DNA of 64,000 bases. Origin: Bacteroidetes bacterium UBA6183 (lineage in GTDB: Bacteria; Bacteroidota; Bacteroidia; UKL13-3). Numbering within the stretch: position 1 is the first letter of the stretch; the number at the start of each line of letters is the position of its first letter. The notes under the pieces were generated by a model. The model made no database searches, was not told the origin of the DNA, and worked only from the letters and a program-made list of their open reading frames with translations. The stretch covers positions 5,621 to 69,620 of the forward strand of contig DITN01000062.1 of assembly GCA_002422865.1 (NCBI GenBank). Reading direction: 5' to 3'. Below, piece after piece: positions 43,143-52,533 of this stretch. A program made the position numbers and the translations under genes.

Positions 43143-44243
43143 TTAGTAATATCTGTTTTTCCAGTTTAGTTTTTTAGGAATGATGAAGTAAAAAATAGTA
43201 AGCAAAGTTAACCCTAATGTGTATACTTCATACCACCATAAATGTAATAGTTTGGGTTGAATACCAAGTTGCTTTTGTTGCCAAAAAACGGTTACACTTT
43301 GTATTAAAAATTTAAGGACTAAAAACGCCAAAGCAATAGTTGTGTGAATGAAAAAGCAAATACCAAATGCGATCCAAAATGAACCATAAATACCGAAAAT
43401 AATCCACCAATAAAAGGGTAATTCCATTGCACCTGTAAGCCAACGTTTACGCTGGTTTAACAGGGTATTTAAATCGGCTGCTGCTGCTGAAATATTGATT
43501 GCATCCGGGTTAATCATATTGATGGTTTGATATCCAGTTTTACGCACTTGTTGAAACAACTTGTAATCTTCGGTTACACTAAAACTAATGTTTTCGTAAC
43601 CGCCTGTACTCAGGTAAGCATCTTTGGTAATGGCCATGTTGTTTCCCACAGCGGTGCTAGGTATACGTAGTCGGTTAAAACTTAACAACAGACCCATAAA
43701 ATACAACCAATCTATATGTTGCATGTTGGCCAAAAAACCATTGCCTTTAACTATAGTGGTACCACTTACAATACCAATTCCGGGTTTAAAAAAATTTATT
43801 AAGGTTCTGGCCCAGTTAGAAGAAACTTGTATGTCTGCATCCGTAATTAAAAAATAATCACCGTGTGCTACTTGTGCCAATTGTGCCAAAACATTAGCCT
43901 TTCCACGCGCTTTACCCAATTGTTGTGTAATGTGTATTTGTTTGATGTTGTGGTGTTGTGCTACAAGCTCATCAACAATTTTTGCTGTATGGTCTTCCGA
44001 TTGGTCGTTGCCTATTAAAATATGAAACTTATGCTTAGGGTAATTTTGAGCGATTAAATGTTGAATGCAAGCCGCAATGTTTTTTTCTTCGTTACGTGCT
44101 GCAACAAGCACGCTCACCTCAGGCAGTTCATCATCAGACAATTTTTGATGTGGCTCATCAAAACTGGTACTAATGGTAGCTATTACATTCATCAATTGAA
44201 TGCACACGAACAAACACATCAACCCAACTACAAAAAAAATCAT
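43143..44243 (-). CDS. membrane-anchored family 2 glycosyltransferase
   Basis: 366 residues. An N-terminal helix (IFFVVGLMCLFVCIQLM), a GT-A domain with VLVAARNEEKNI, ITDADIQVS (DxD), and SVTEDYKLF / QRKRWLTGAM (processive-type ED and Q/RxxRW motifs), then three C-terminal helices. Processive synthases carry this QxxRW signature, so it may extend a polysaccharide chain. Overlaps the deacetylase by 4 nt (ATGA). Confidence 0.9.
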   Translation of the reverse strand: MIFFVVGLMCLFVCIQLMNVIATISTSFDEPHQKLSDDELPEVSVLVAARNEEKNIAACIQHLIAQNYPKHKFHILIGNDQSEDHTAKIVDELVAQHHNIKQIHITQQLGKARGKANVLAQLAQVAHGDYFLITDADIQVSSNWARTLINFFKPGIGIVSGTTIVKGNGFLANMQHIDWLYFMGLLLSFNRLRIPSTAVGNNMAITKDAYLSTGGYENISFSVTEDYKLFQQVRKTGYQTINMINPDAINISAAAADLNTLLNQRKRWLTGAMELPFYWWIIFGIYGSFWIAFGICFFIHTTIALAFLVLKFLIQSVTVFWQQKQLGIQPKLLHLWWYEVYTLGLTLLTIFYFIIPKKLNWKNRYY

Positions 44244-44848
44244 AGCGCTTTAAATTGATATTGTAATTGATGAAAATGTTGCAACATACCTTTTAGTATG
44301 ATCAACATGTTTTGCTCAGCCTTTTCGCTATCGTGGAAAACAATCACATCACCCGGTTTGGTTAATTTATTTAAATGTTTAAGTGCAATATGCGGGTTTA
44401 GTTTTTTATCATAATCACGGGTTAAAATGCTCCACATCACAATACGGTAATCGTGCTTTAACGTTTTTATTTGTGATGGTTTGATACGTCCGTAAGGTGG
44501 GCGAAACAAATTAGATGGAATAACCTCTGCGGCTTTTTTTATGTTGTTTAAATAAGCCTTGTTGTTACTTTGCCAGCCTTTAATGTGGTTATAAGTATGG
44601 TTACCAACTGCGTGTCCTTTGCTTATAATTTCATTAAAAATTTCGGAGTATTTGGTTACGTTTTCGCCTACACAAAAAAAAGTAGCTTTGGCATTGTATT
44701 CATCTAAAATGCTTAAAACCAATGGTGTAATAGTGGGGTGTGGTCCATCATCAAAAGTTAAATACAATACTTTATCGCTTGTTTTCACCTTCCATGTAAC
44801 ATTGGGTGCAATTAACGGAAATATTGAAGGTATTGTGTGTTTAAACAT
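44240..44848 (-). CDS. polysaccharide deacetylase (NodB homology)
   Basis: 202 residues from the ATG at 44848 (MFKHTIPSIFP); the longer reading to 44926 would overlap the divergent tolC start. NodB motifs: TFDDGPHP, HAVGNHTYNH, RPPYGR, MWSILTRDYD and VIVFHDSEKA. Removes N- or O-acetyl groups from a polysaccharide. First gene of an operon with the processive-type GT2 and tatD, hinting at surface-polysaccharide synthesis and modification. Confidence 0.92.
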   Translation of the reverse strand: MFKHTIPSIFPLIAPNVTWKVKTSDKVLYLTFDDGPHPTITPLVLSILDEYNAKATFFCVGENVTKYSEIFNEIISKGHAVGNHTYNHIKGWQSNNKAYLNNIKKAAEVIPSNLFRPPYGRIKPSQIKTLKHDYRIVMWSILTRDYDKKLNPHIALKHLNKLTKPGDVIVFHDSEKAEQNMLIILKGMLQHFHQLQYQFKAL

Positions 44849-44856
44849 TACTTTTG
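44849..44856 (+). promoter_or_regulatory. tolC -7 box overlapping the divergent deacetylase start
   Basis: TACTTTTG matches TAnnTTTG and begins 1 nt beyond the deacetylase ATG. Predicted start about 44861, 17 nt before the tolC ATG. The two divergent genes leave only 29 nt between start codons. Confidence 0.5.
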
Positions 44857-44877
44857 CGTAAATAGCTTTTGTACTAA

Positions 44878-46320
44878 ATGAAAACCAGTTCAATTGTATT
44901 AAAGTGCAAATTAATGGTATTCGCATTAATTTTTACTTTACAAATACACGCTCAAGGTCCGGGCCAAGTATACTCACTACAACAGTGTGTTGATGTGGCT
45001 TTAAAAAATAACATCAACGTAAAACAAAGGGAGCTCAGTTTAAACACTGCTCAGGCAGACCGATTTCAAAGTAAAATGGCAGCTTTGCCTAGCTTAAATG
45101 CACAAGTAACCAATAATTACAACACCGGTTTTGCCATCAATCCCATAACCAACAGCACACAGCGTGATGTAACTTTTAGGAGCAATAATTTTAGCTTAAA
45201 CAGTTCAGTAACTCTGTTTAATGGTTTTCAAACCACCAATAACATCAGGTTGCAACAAAAAAACACCAAGGCTGTTGAGTTTGATGTGGCAGCCGCAAAA
45301 AACACGTTGGGTTTGCAAGTGGCCAATGCGTTTATGCAGGTATTGCTAAATCAGGAAATTGTGGAAGCGCGTACGTTGCAAGCGGCAGCTACTAGGGAGC
45401 AGTTAAATCGCCAGCAAAAATTGTATGATTTGGGCGCTTCCAGCAGGTTAAAATTTTTACAGGTAAAATCTCAATATGCAAATGAAGAGTCACAATTGGT
45501 ATTGGCACAAACCCAGTTAGATCAGTCTTATTTAACCTTGTGGCAGTTGATGAATGTAGAGCCTGATACGGCTAATAAAATTGTTAAACCGGATAGCTCA
45601 CAATTTTCTGTTGAGAAAGAAACCAAAACTGCTGCCCAAATTTACGAAGACTTTTTATCACGCAGTCCTGAAGTGAAAGCCGCAAAATTTCGTGCAGAAA
45701 GCGCACGTATAGGTTACACCATGGCTTTAGGCGGTAGAAGTCCACGCATATTAATGAGTGGCGGGTTAAATTCTTTTTACAGTACGCAAAGTACACGTGG
45801 TGTTGGTTCACCAAGCACTAGCTTAACGCAAATAGGTATTGATAGTTTTGGAGTTCCTGTTTATTCACCTTTGATCCGATATTCTGAAACAGAGGTTACA
45901 CCTTTTAACGATCAGTTTGATAGAAATCTTGGTAAATCAATAGGATTTACGTTGAGTTTACCTTTGTTTAATGGTTGGCAGGTAAATAACAACATACAAA
46001 AGCAACGCATCAACCAAATGAGTGCCGATTTAAATAAGAAGCAAACAGAGCTTGATGTATATAAAAATGTGAATCAAGCTTATTTAGATTTTCAGTCGGC
46101 ACAAAAACGTTTTGCAGCTAGCAATGATAATTTTGAAGCCAACAAAGAATCACTCTCGTTGGCCGAAACGCAGTTTGCTTTAGGTGCTTTAAATACAACT
46201 GATTATATAACGGCTAAGAACCAATATTTACAAGCCGAAACCAGTTTATTGCAAGCCAAATACGAGCTGTTATTCAGGCGTAAAGTGCTTGATTTTTATT
46301 TAGGAAAACCGCTATACTAA
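44878..46320 (+). CDS. TolC-family outer-membrane efflux channel
   Basis: 480 residues with a signal peptide ending HAQ (about residue 26), two repeated coiled-coil/barrel halves (YSLQQCVDVALKNNINVKQRELSLNTAQADRFQSK; QVNNNIQKQRINQMSADLNKKQTEL; SLAETQFALGALNTTDYITAKNQYLQAETSLL). Works with the membrane-fusion protein 4 nt downstream. A later Met at 44914 would shorten the signal and is less likely. Confidence 0.93.
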   Translation: MKTSSIVLKCKLMVFALIFTLQIHAQGPGQVYSLQQCVDVALKNNINVKQRELSLNTAQADRFQSKMAALPSLNAQVTNNYNTGFAINPITNSTQRDVTFRSNNFSLNSSVTLFNGFQTTNNIRLQQKNTKAVEFDVAAAKNTLGLQVANAFMQVLLNQEIVEARTLQAAATREQLNRQQKLYDLGASSRLKFLQVKSQYANEESQLVLAQTQLDQSYLTLWQLMNVEPDTANKIVKPDSSQFSVEKETKTAAQIYEDFLSRSPEVKAAKFRAESARIGYTMALGGRSPRILMSGGLNSFYSTQSTRGVGSPSTSLTQIGIDSFGVPVYSPLIRYSETEVTPFNDQFDRNLGKSIGFTLSLPLFNGWQVNNNIQKQRINQMSADLNKKQTELDVYKNVNQAYLDFQSAQKRFAASNDNFEANKESLSLAETQFALGALNTTDYITAKNQYLQAETSLLQAKYELLFRRKVLDFYLGKPLY

Positions 46321-46324
46321 CTTT

Positions 46325-47713
46325 ATGAGCAAAATAGAAAATCAAAAAAAGAGAAGTAACCGTTTATTGCTATTTTTAGGAATAGCTGTAGTTGTACTTT
46401 TATTGGTATTGGTAATTGGGAAAAAATCAGGATGGATTGGTGGCGATGATTTGGTGAAAGTGGCCACTACAAAAGCAGAAAAAGCTTCGATAACCGAAAG
46501 TGTAACGGCCAACGGTAAAATTCAACCCGAGGTAGAGGTAAAAATTAGTAGTGACGTATCAGGTGAGATACGTGAATTGTATGTAAAAGAAGGTGACTCA
46601 GTAAGGGCAGGACAGTTGCTGGCTCGTATTGATCCTGAGTTGTATCAATCTGCGTTGGCAAGAACCGAGGCTGCTTTAAATAATTCGAAGGCTAATTTAG
46701 CTAGTTCGAGAGCACGTTTATTACAAGCCGAAGCTAAGCTTACAGAGTTGGAAAAACAATTTCTGCGTAACACCAAATTACATCAAGAGAAACTTTTAAG
46801 TGATGCTGAGTTTGAAACGGCAAAGTCAACTTATGTTACAGCAAAAGCTGAGGTAGAATCAGCCAAACAAAACATACTGGCTTCACAATTTACGGTACAA
46901 AGTCAAGAAGCAACGTTAAAAGAATCAACCAAAAACTTATCGCGTACCGAAATATTTGCACCGGTAAATGGTGTGGTATCAAAATTAAGTGTTGAGAAAG
47001 GCGAGCGTGTGGTAGGTACATCACAAATGGCCGGAACAGAGATGATGCGCATTGCCAACTTAAACGATATGGAGGTAAGTGTTGATGTAAATGAAAATGA
47101 TATTGTAAAAGTGGCTTTGGGGGATACTTCTTTGGTTGAAGTAGATGCATATGGTACACGTAAATTCAAAGGCATCGTTACAGAGATTGCCAACTCGGCT
47201 ACAACCACATCAGCCACAACCAGTGATCAGGTAACTAATTTTGTGGTTAAAATTCGCATACTGCGCTCTTCTTATGCCGATTTATCTGCACAATATGGTA
47301 ATAAGCGTAACGTGTTTCGTCCGGGTATGTCAGCTTCTGTTGATGTGCAAACGCAATCTGTAAATGATGTTGTTGCTATTCCAATCGAATCGGTTACCAT
47401 GCGTGATAAATCGGAGTTAGATAGTACCAAAACGGAAGGTATTGCTGTTAAGCGTAAATCACCTTCAGGTTCTCCAACCAAAAAATCAACTGATGAACAA
47501 GAGATGGTTTTTGTTTTTAATGATGGTAAGGTTGCTTTACGTGCGGTAAAAACGGGTATACAGAATGATAAACTCATTGAAATTAAGGATGGTTTACAGG
47601 TAGGAGATGAGGTTGTTTCGGCACCATTTAGCGCAATATCACGCACGTTAAAAAATAATATTGCGGTTAAAAAGGTAGTTAAAGAAGAGCTCTTTGAGAG
47701 TAAACCCGAATAA
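46325..47713 (+). CDS. HlyD/MacA-like membrane-fusion protein
   Basis: 462 residues. N-terminal transmembrane anchor (LLLFLGIAVVVLLLVLVIG), biotinyl-lipoyl half (VSGEIRELYVKEGDSVRAGQLLARID), a coiled coil (about 115-200), second lipoyl half (APVNGVVSKLSVEKGERVVG) and a beta-barrel domain. It links an inner-membrane pump to TolC. The ABC ATPase/permease that normally follows MacA-type proteins is absent; a YfiM-like gene follows instead. Confidence 0.92.
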   Translation: MSKIENQKKRSNRLLLFLGIAVVVLLLVLVIGKKSGWIGGDDLVKVATTKAEKASITESVTANGKIQPEVEVKISSDVSGEIRELYVKEGDSVRAGQLLARIDPELYQSALARTEAALNNSKANLASSRARLLQAEAKLTELEKQFLRNTKLHQEKLLSDAEFETAKSTYVTAKAEVESAKQNILASQFTVQSQEATLKESTKNLSRTEIFAPVNGVVSKLSVEKGERVVGTSQMAGTEMMRIANLNDMEVSVDVNENDIVKVALGDTSLVEVDAYGTRKFKGIVTEIANSATTTSATTSDQVTNFVVKIRILRSSYADLSAQYGNKRNVFRPGMSASVDVQTQSVNDVVAIPIESVTMRDKSELDSTKTEGIAVKRKSPSGSPTKKSTDEQEMVFVFNDGKVALRAVKTGIQNDKLIEIKDGLQVGDEVVSAPFSAISRTLKNNIAVKKVVKEELFESKPE

Positions 47714-47750
47714 ACGAGCACATCAAATTTATTTGTTATCATTGTGCTGC

Positions 47751-48671
47751 ATGTTAAAGCGCCTCTATCTTCTGTGTATTTTATTCGGGTTGATGTTGAT
47801 GACGACCAGAAAAGTTCATGCATCGAATCCAATTGTATTACCCGACAGTTTAAAATCAGTTAAGCCCAAACGTGTTGCTGTTGTTGCCGGTACAACTACA
47901 TTGGCTTTGGCCGGAACCTATGCTTACCTGCAAAATGTGTGGTGGAAAGATCAACAATCTACTTTTAAAATTGATCACGATATGGATTATCGTTATGCCA
48001 AAAATATGGACAAGGCTGCTCATTTTATTGGTGGTGCCATGTCGGCCGATTTGTTTGGTGTAGCTTTTGAATGGTCGGGTGTACAACGCAAAAATGCATT
48101 ATTATACGGAGGAATAGCGGGTACTGCCATACAAGCATTTATTGAAGTAAAGGACGCTTATGCTCCCACCTATGGTTTTAGTTTTGGCGATTTAGGTGCT
48201 GGTGCAGCAGGCAGTTTTTGGCCATTATTGCAGTATCATGTGCCTGCTACCCGTGCATTACAAATTAAGTTAAGTTACTACAAGCACGATGATTATTACT
48301 ACCAACAGTTTCCATATGCACAACTGATTGATGATTACATGAATCAAACTTATTGGGTATCGGCAAGTGTTAACGATTGGTTACCTGGAGGAAGTAAAGT
48401 AGAAAAGTTATGGCCTGATTTTTTGAGTGTATGTGGCGGTTGGGGAGTAGCTAATGATCTAAACCTGTACTATACTGGACAAAATTTAGAGGTGAATAAA
48501 GGCAAGGGAAGTTTTGAGTACTACGTGAGTATTGACATTGATTGGAGAAAAATTATCAAACAAAATACTGCATTTAAACGGGTACTTACCTATTCACTTA
48601 ATCATGTAAAATTACCGTTGCCAACTTTGCAGTTAGGTCCGCAAACCAAAGGATATTGGGCATTTTGGTAG
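47751..48671 (+). CDS. YfiM/DUF2279-like protein
   Basis: 306 residues from the ATG at 47751 (MLKRLYLLCILFG); the earlier start overlaps hlyD. Signal peptide to about residue 27 (KVHA). DMDYRYAKNMDKAAHFIGGAMSADLFG, GGIAGTAIQAFIEVKDAY and FSFGDLGAGAAGSFWPLLQYH match the DUF2279 family of outer-membrane-associated proteins. Function unknown. Followed by a terminator. Confidence 0.8.
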   Translation: MLKRLYLLCILFGLMLMTTRKVHASNPIVLPDSLKSVKPKRVAVVAGTTTLALAGTYAYLQNVWWKDQQSTFKIDHDMDYRYAKNMDKAAHFIGGAMSADLFGVAFEWSGVQRKNALLYGGIAGTAIQAFIEVKDAYAPTYGFSFGDLGAGAAGSFWPLLQYHVPATRALQIKLSYYKHDDYYYQQFPYAQLIDDYMNQTYWVSASVNDWLPGGSKVEKLWPDFLSVCGGWGVANDLNLYYTGQNLEVNKGKGSFEYYVSIDIDWRKIIKQNTAFKRVLTYSLNHVKLPLPTLQLGPQTKGYWAFW

Positions 48672-48688
48672 ATACACATAACGCAAAA

Positions 48689-48710
48689 AGGCTGCCGAAG
48701 CAGCCTCTTT
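48689..48710 (+). terminator. terminator of the tolC-hlyD unit
   Basis: AGGCTGC, CGAA, GCAGCCT then CTTT: a 7-bp GC-rich stem with a tetraloop, 17 nt after the YfiM-like stop. The A-run on the left lets it also serve the convergent barrel gene. Confidence 0.75.
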
Positions 48711-48736
48711 AGAAAATTTATGTATTAAAAAATGTA

Positions 48737-49333
48737 TTAGTTAAAACGGTATTTAACACCAATATTGGCATTAACGTTACCCAATCCGTATGTTGCAGTT
48801 GAACCTGATCTTGAATTATAGGTTCCGCTAGCAAATACCCAAGTAGGTTCAACAAACGCACGAATTTGATCATTTAAACCAAAGCTTGCACCAACACCTA
48901 AGTTAATGGTCCAACCTGCATCAGCAAACTCATCATTAACATTACCTTTGGTGTATGTATTAGTGAATGCGCTAAACCCACCACCAAGTTTTCCATAAAA
49001 GTTGAAATTGTCGTCAGATTCACCTACTAGGTATCTTCCGTATCCAAGATTAAAATTAAGATAGCTGGTTTTTTCAGTATAGCCTACTCCCAAGTCATCT
49101 TTTCCTTCTGTCGAAAATGAAGGCATTGAAAAATCAAAATAACCAAAAGAGGTTTCATCGTCAAGCTCATATTGAATTTTTACCATTGGGTTAAGTGCGG
49201 TACCCTGACCAACAGCAAAATAATAGGTTGGTTGCACACCAATACCAATACTTAAGTTTTCGAAATCAATTTGGGCTTTTGATGCGCTCGATAGGCACAA
49301 TACTGCAGTTGCAGCTAAAAGGATTTTTTTCAT
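48737..49333 (-). CDS. small outer-membrane beta-barrel protein
   Basis: 198 residues with signal peptide (KKILLAATAVLCLSSASKAQ) and about eight amphipathic strands ending in GVKYRFN, the form of OmpW/OmpX-sized barrels (outer membrane beta-barrel domain). It has its own leader; no partner gene. Confidence 0.82.
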   Translation of the reverse strand: MKKILLAATAVLCLSSASKAQIDFENLSIGIGVQPTYYFAVGQGTALNPMVKIQYELDDETSFGYFDFSMPSFSTEGKDDLGVGYTEKTSYLNFNLGYGRYLVGESDDNFNFYGKLGGGFSAFTNTYTKGNVNDEFADAGWTINLGVGASFGLNDQIRAFVEPTWVFASGTYNSRSGSTATYGLGNVNANIGVKYRFN

Positions 49334-49502
49334 ATAAGGTTTTAAAATATGTTGTAATAAAACATTCGAGTTATTTATTTCAAAACCTTTCCATTTAAAT
49401 TAAAGTTAAAATTAAGATAACAAAAGCTAATAAGTGTTAATAGTTTGTTTTTGTTGCCTAACAACTAATGTCTTACATACTTATGGAAGCGTAAGTAATG
49501 AT

Positions 49503-49538
49503 AAAAAAAAGCGACCTCGAAAAACTCAAGGTCGCTTT
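49503..49538 (-). terminator. terminator after the His-rich lipoprotein
   Basis: Minus strand: AAAGCGACCT (49529-49538), 11-nt loop, AGGTCGCTTT (49508-49517), then a run of T to 49503. Begins 17 nt after the lipoprotein stop. Confidence 0.88.
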
Positions 49539-49555
49539 AACTAATAAATTTTTTA

Positions 49556-49804
49556 TTAGTGTGAATGACCTGCATGGTCGTGGCCTTCATGGCTTTCTTC
49601 TGAAGAAGATGAATCCATATCTGAACCAATTTGCGCTTTAATTGCAGCTTCTAACGAATCGCTTGCAGCTTCATCATTAACAACAGTGCTGTCAACTGCC
49701 GCTTGTTCTTGCGCGTTTAAATCTGTTTTAGGTGCTTCGTTACCACACGATACGAATACTAATGCAGCACCTGCAATGGTAAGTGTTACAAATACTTTTT
49801 TCAT
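49556..49804 (-). CDS. small lipoprotein with His-rich tail
   Basis: 82 residues from the ATG at 49804. Lipobox LVFVSC (Cys about 15), an Asp/Glu/Ala-rich middle (about residues 20-62) and a tail SHEGHDHAGHSH with five His in twelve residues, a possible divalent-metal ligand cluster. No domain recognised. It has its own promoter inside the end of lptB. Confidence 0.75.
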   Translation of the reverse strand: MKKVFVTLTIAGAALVFVSCGNEAPKTDLNAQEQAAVDSTVVNDEAASDSLEAAIKAQIGSDMDSSSSEESHEGHDHAGHSH

Positions 49805-49834
49805 AGTTGTTCTTTTTTGATTGATTACGGGAGT

Positions 49835-49864
49835 CAAATTTAATAAAATAGCAATTACCTCAAT
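49835..49864 (-). promoter_or_regulatory. promoter of the His-rich lipoprotein
   Basis: Minus strand ATTG (49861-49864), 18 nt, TAAATTTG (49835-49842). The -7 box matches consensus; the -33 box lies in the last codons of lptB. Predicted 5' leader about 26 nt. Confidence 0.5.
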
Positions 49865-50577
49865 ACAAAGTTTTGCCCAAGGTATACTTTACGTACCATC
49901 TCATCATCGGCCAACTCACGTGCTGTGCCGGCTTTTAATATTTTCCCTTCAAACAATAAATAAGCCCTGTCTACTATACTTAAGGTTTCGTGTACGTTGT
50001 GATCGGTAATGAGTATACCAATGTTTTTGTGCTTTAGTTTTGATACAATTTGCTGAATGTCTTCTACCGCAATGGGATCAATACCTGCAAAAGGTTCATC
50101 CAACAATACAAACTTTGGGTTAACGGCTAACGCACGCGCAATTTCGCAACGCCTGCGTTCACCACCACTTAATACATTACCCATACTTTTACGCACACGG
50201 TTTAAACCAAACTCTTCCAATAACTCCTCTAATTTTGCGTCTTGTTCGGTTTTACTCAGTTTGGTCATTTCCAATACCGACTTAATATTATCTTCTACAC
50301 TCAATGTTCTGAAAATAGAAGCTTCTTGAGGTAAATAACCTAACCCTTTTTGAGCACGTTTGTACATGGGTAATGGTGTAATGTCTTCGCCATCCAACAT
50401 TACAGTTCCTTCATCGGGTTTTACCAAACCTACGGTCATATAAAAACTGGTGGTTTTACCAGCACCATTTGGTCCCAATAAACCCACACATTCACCTTGT
50501 TTCACTTCAATAGAAACATTGTTTACTACGGTGCGCTTTTTGTATTTTTTTACGAGGTTGTGTGATGAAAGAATCAT
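49855..50577 (-). CDS. lptB: lipopolysaccharide export ATPase
   Basis: 240 residues, cytosolic ABC ATPase of the Lpt bridge. Walker A GPNGAGKT, Q-loop GYLPQEASIF, signature LSGGERRR, Walker B FVLLDEPFAGIDPIAVED, and ITDHNVHETLSIVDRAYLL, which is distinctive for LptB. Starts 10 nt after purF, so the two are cotranscribed. Confidence 0.95.
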   Translation of the reverse strand: MILSSHNLVKKYKKRTVVNNVSIEVKQGECVGLLGPNGAGKTTSFYMTVGLVKPDEGTVMLDGEDITPLPMYKRAQKGLGYLPQEASIFRTLSVEDNIKSVLEMTKLSKTEQDAKLEELLEEFGLNRVRKSMGNVLSGGERRRCEIARALAVNPKFVLLDEPFAGIDPIAVEDIQQIVSKLKHKNIGILITDHNVHETLSIVDRAYLLFEGKILKAGTARELADDEMVRKVYLGQNFVLR

Positions 50578-50587
50578 GTGTTACTTA

Positions 50588-52483
50588 TTAATAAGCCCTA
50601 GCCGTATTACCTTCCATAAAGTTAATAAAGGCTTTGTTTACTACTTTAAAACCGCCCGGTGTTGGGTAGTTTCCACTAAAGTACCAATCTCCTTTGTGGT
50701 CAGGACAAGCAATGTGTAAGTTCTCTATGCTTTGGTAAATAATTTTTACCTCTGCTCTTAAATCTTCAGGTGTTAATATTTCGGCAATTTTTTGGCTGAT
50801 TTGATCATCCGTAAATTGGTCGTATAAATCTTTTACATAATTTACCATTTGTTCTTTAGGCAAATTTTCTTGTGCCTTACATTTCTGGTAAACCTCTTGT
50901 AACATGCCTTCTTTGTTGTGGTCTTTTAACAAACCCAACATCGCTTGGAAAGCCACAAAATCTTTTAACCTGCTCATGTCAATTCCGTAACAATCAGGGT
51001 AACGTATTTGTGGTGCCGATGAAACAATAACAATACGTTTTGGATGCAAACGATCTAAAATACGTAAAATGCTACTGCGTAAAGTAGTACCGCGAACAAT
51101 GCTGTCATCAATCACCACTAAAGTATCTACATCATTTTTAACCAAGCCATAAGTAACATCGTACACATGTGCTACCATGTCTTCACGGTGCTCGTCATCG
51201 GTAATAAATGTACGTAGCTTTACGTCTTTAACCGCAATTTTTTCCCTACGTGGTTTCCAACTTAAAATTTCTTTTAGCTTATTGATATCCGGATTGGTAC
51301 CCAGTTTTAAAATTTCTTCAGCTTTGTAATCGGTTAAATAATCATGTATACCATCAATCATTCCGTAAAATGCCGTTGCAGCAGTGTTTGGAATGTAACT
51401 GAAAACCGTGTTTGGTAAATCGGCATCAATGGCTTCAATTACTTTTTTACTTAATAAATGCCCCAGTTTTTTGCGCTCTAAATAAATATCACGGTCGTTA
51501 CCACGCGAGAAATAAATACGCTCAAACGTACACGATTTTTTAGGTAACGGTGCTAAAATAGGTACTTCGCTAAACGAGCCATCTTTTTTAATGATTAAAG
51601 CATGACCCGGTTGCAATTCTTTTATGGTATTTAAACGTACGTTAAATCCGGTTTGAATAGCAGGGCGCTCACTGGTAGCTACAATAACCTCATCATCCAT
51701 ATAATAAAAACATGGACGAATACCGGCAGGATCTCTAAGAATAAACGAATCACCATTACCAATTAACCCTGTTAACACATAACCACCATCAACTTCGCGC
51801 ATGGCACGGGTTAATATGCGTATAATGTCTAGGTTACTGCTAATTTTTTCGGTAATTTCAATATTGCTCAACCCCGATTGTTTGTATTCATCAAAAAGGC
51901 GTTGGTTTTCTTCATCTAAGAAATGCCCAATTTTTTCGAGCATGGTAACAGTATCAGCTTTCTCGCGCGGGTGCTGGCCCAATTCAATCAATAACTCAAA
52001 CAGTTCATCAACATTGGTCATGTTAAAGTTACCCGCTAAAAGCAAGTTACGTGTCATCCAATTGTTTTGGCGTAAAAACGGATGGCATAAGTCGCTTGAA
52101 CTGCTGCCGTATGTACCGTAACGTAAATGACCTAGGTAAACTTCGCCAACAAAAGGGGCATTAGCCTTCATAAAATCAGCATCTTTCAGTTGATTTTTGT
52201 TGGCGGTTTCGTTTATTTTTTTTCCAATCCTACCAAAAATTTCGGCAATGGCATTGCTTCCACTTTCGCGTCTTCTGTAAATGTATTGGTTGCCCGGTTT
52301 AACATCAAGCTTAATTACCCCAACACCTGCACCGTCCTGGCCACGGTTATGTTGTTTTTGCATCAGAAGGTTTAGCTTTTTTAAGCCGTAAAGGCTGCTG
52401 CCATACTTTTGCTGGTAAAAATCAAGTGGTTTAAGTAATCGGATAAATGCGATTCCGCATTCGTGTTGTATTGAATCACTCAT
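50588..52483 (-). CDS. purF: amidophosphoribosyltransferase-like class II glutamine amidotransferase
   Basis: 631 residues. The catalytic Cys9 lies after a short propeptide (MSDSIQHECGIAFIRL), not at residue 2. Glutaminase blocks QKQHNRGQDGAGVGVI, YLGHLRYGTYG and the PRPP loop VVIDDSIVRGTTLRSSI, with FVAFQAMLGLL and a helical C-terminus. It is longer than E. coli PurF (about 505) and belongs to the long Bacteroidota form, first committed step of purine synthesis. Some long paralogues may have other roles, so the symbol is probable. Confidence 0.85.
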   Translation of the reverse strand: MSDSIQHECGIAFIRLLKPLDFYQQKYGSSLYGLKKLNLLMQKQHNRGQDGAGVGVIKLDVKPGNQYIYRRRESGSNAIAEIFGRIGKKINETANKNQLKDADFMKANAPFVGEVYLGHLRYGTYGSSSSDLCHPFLRQNNWMTRNLLLAGNFNMTNVDELFELLIELGQHPREKADTVTMLEKIGHFLDEENQRLFDEYKQSGLSNIEITEKISSNLDIIRILTRAMREVDGGYVLTGLIGNGDSFILRDPAGIRPCFYYMDDEVIVATSERPAIQTGFNVRLNTIKELQPGHALIIKKDGSFSEVPILAPLPKKSCTFERIYFSRGNDRDIYLERKKLGHLLSKKVIEAIDADLPNTVFSYIPNTAATAFYGMIDGIHDYLTDYKAEEILKLGTNPDINKLKEILSWKPRREKIAVKDVKLRTFITDDEHREDMVAHVYDVTYGLVKNDVDTLVVIDDSIVRGTTLRSSILRILDRLHPKRIVIVSSAPQIRYPDCYGIDMSRLKDFVAFQAMLGLLKDHNKEGMLQEVYQKCKAQENLPKEQMVNYVKDLYDQFTDDQISQKIAEILTPEDLRAEVKIIYQSIENLHIACPDHKGDWYFSGNYPTPGGFKVVNKAFINFMEGNTARAY

Positions 52484-52500
52484 ATAAGAAAATGGAGTCG

Positions 52501-52508
52501 CAAATTTA
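52501..52508 (-). promoter_or_regulatory. purF -7 box
   Basis: TAAATTTG on the minus strand, exact TAnnTTTG, 17 nt before the ATG. No clear -33 box. Confidence 0.4.
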
Positions 52509-52533
52509 GTTTTATAAATTCAGTAAGTAAAAT

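Noticed and set aside
46890..47832. Several long minus-strand ORFs over hlyD
   Set aside because: Shadows of the plus-strand hlyD reading; no family resemblance or start signals.
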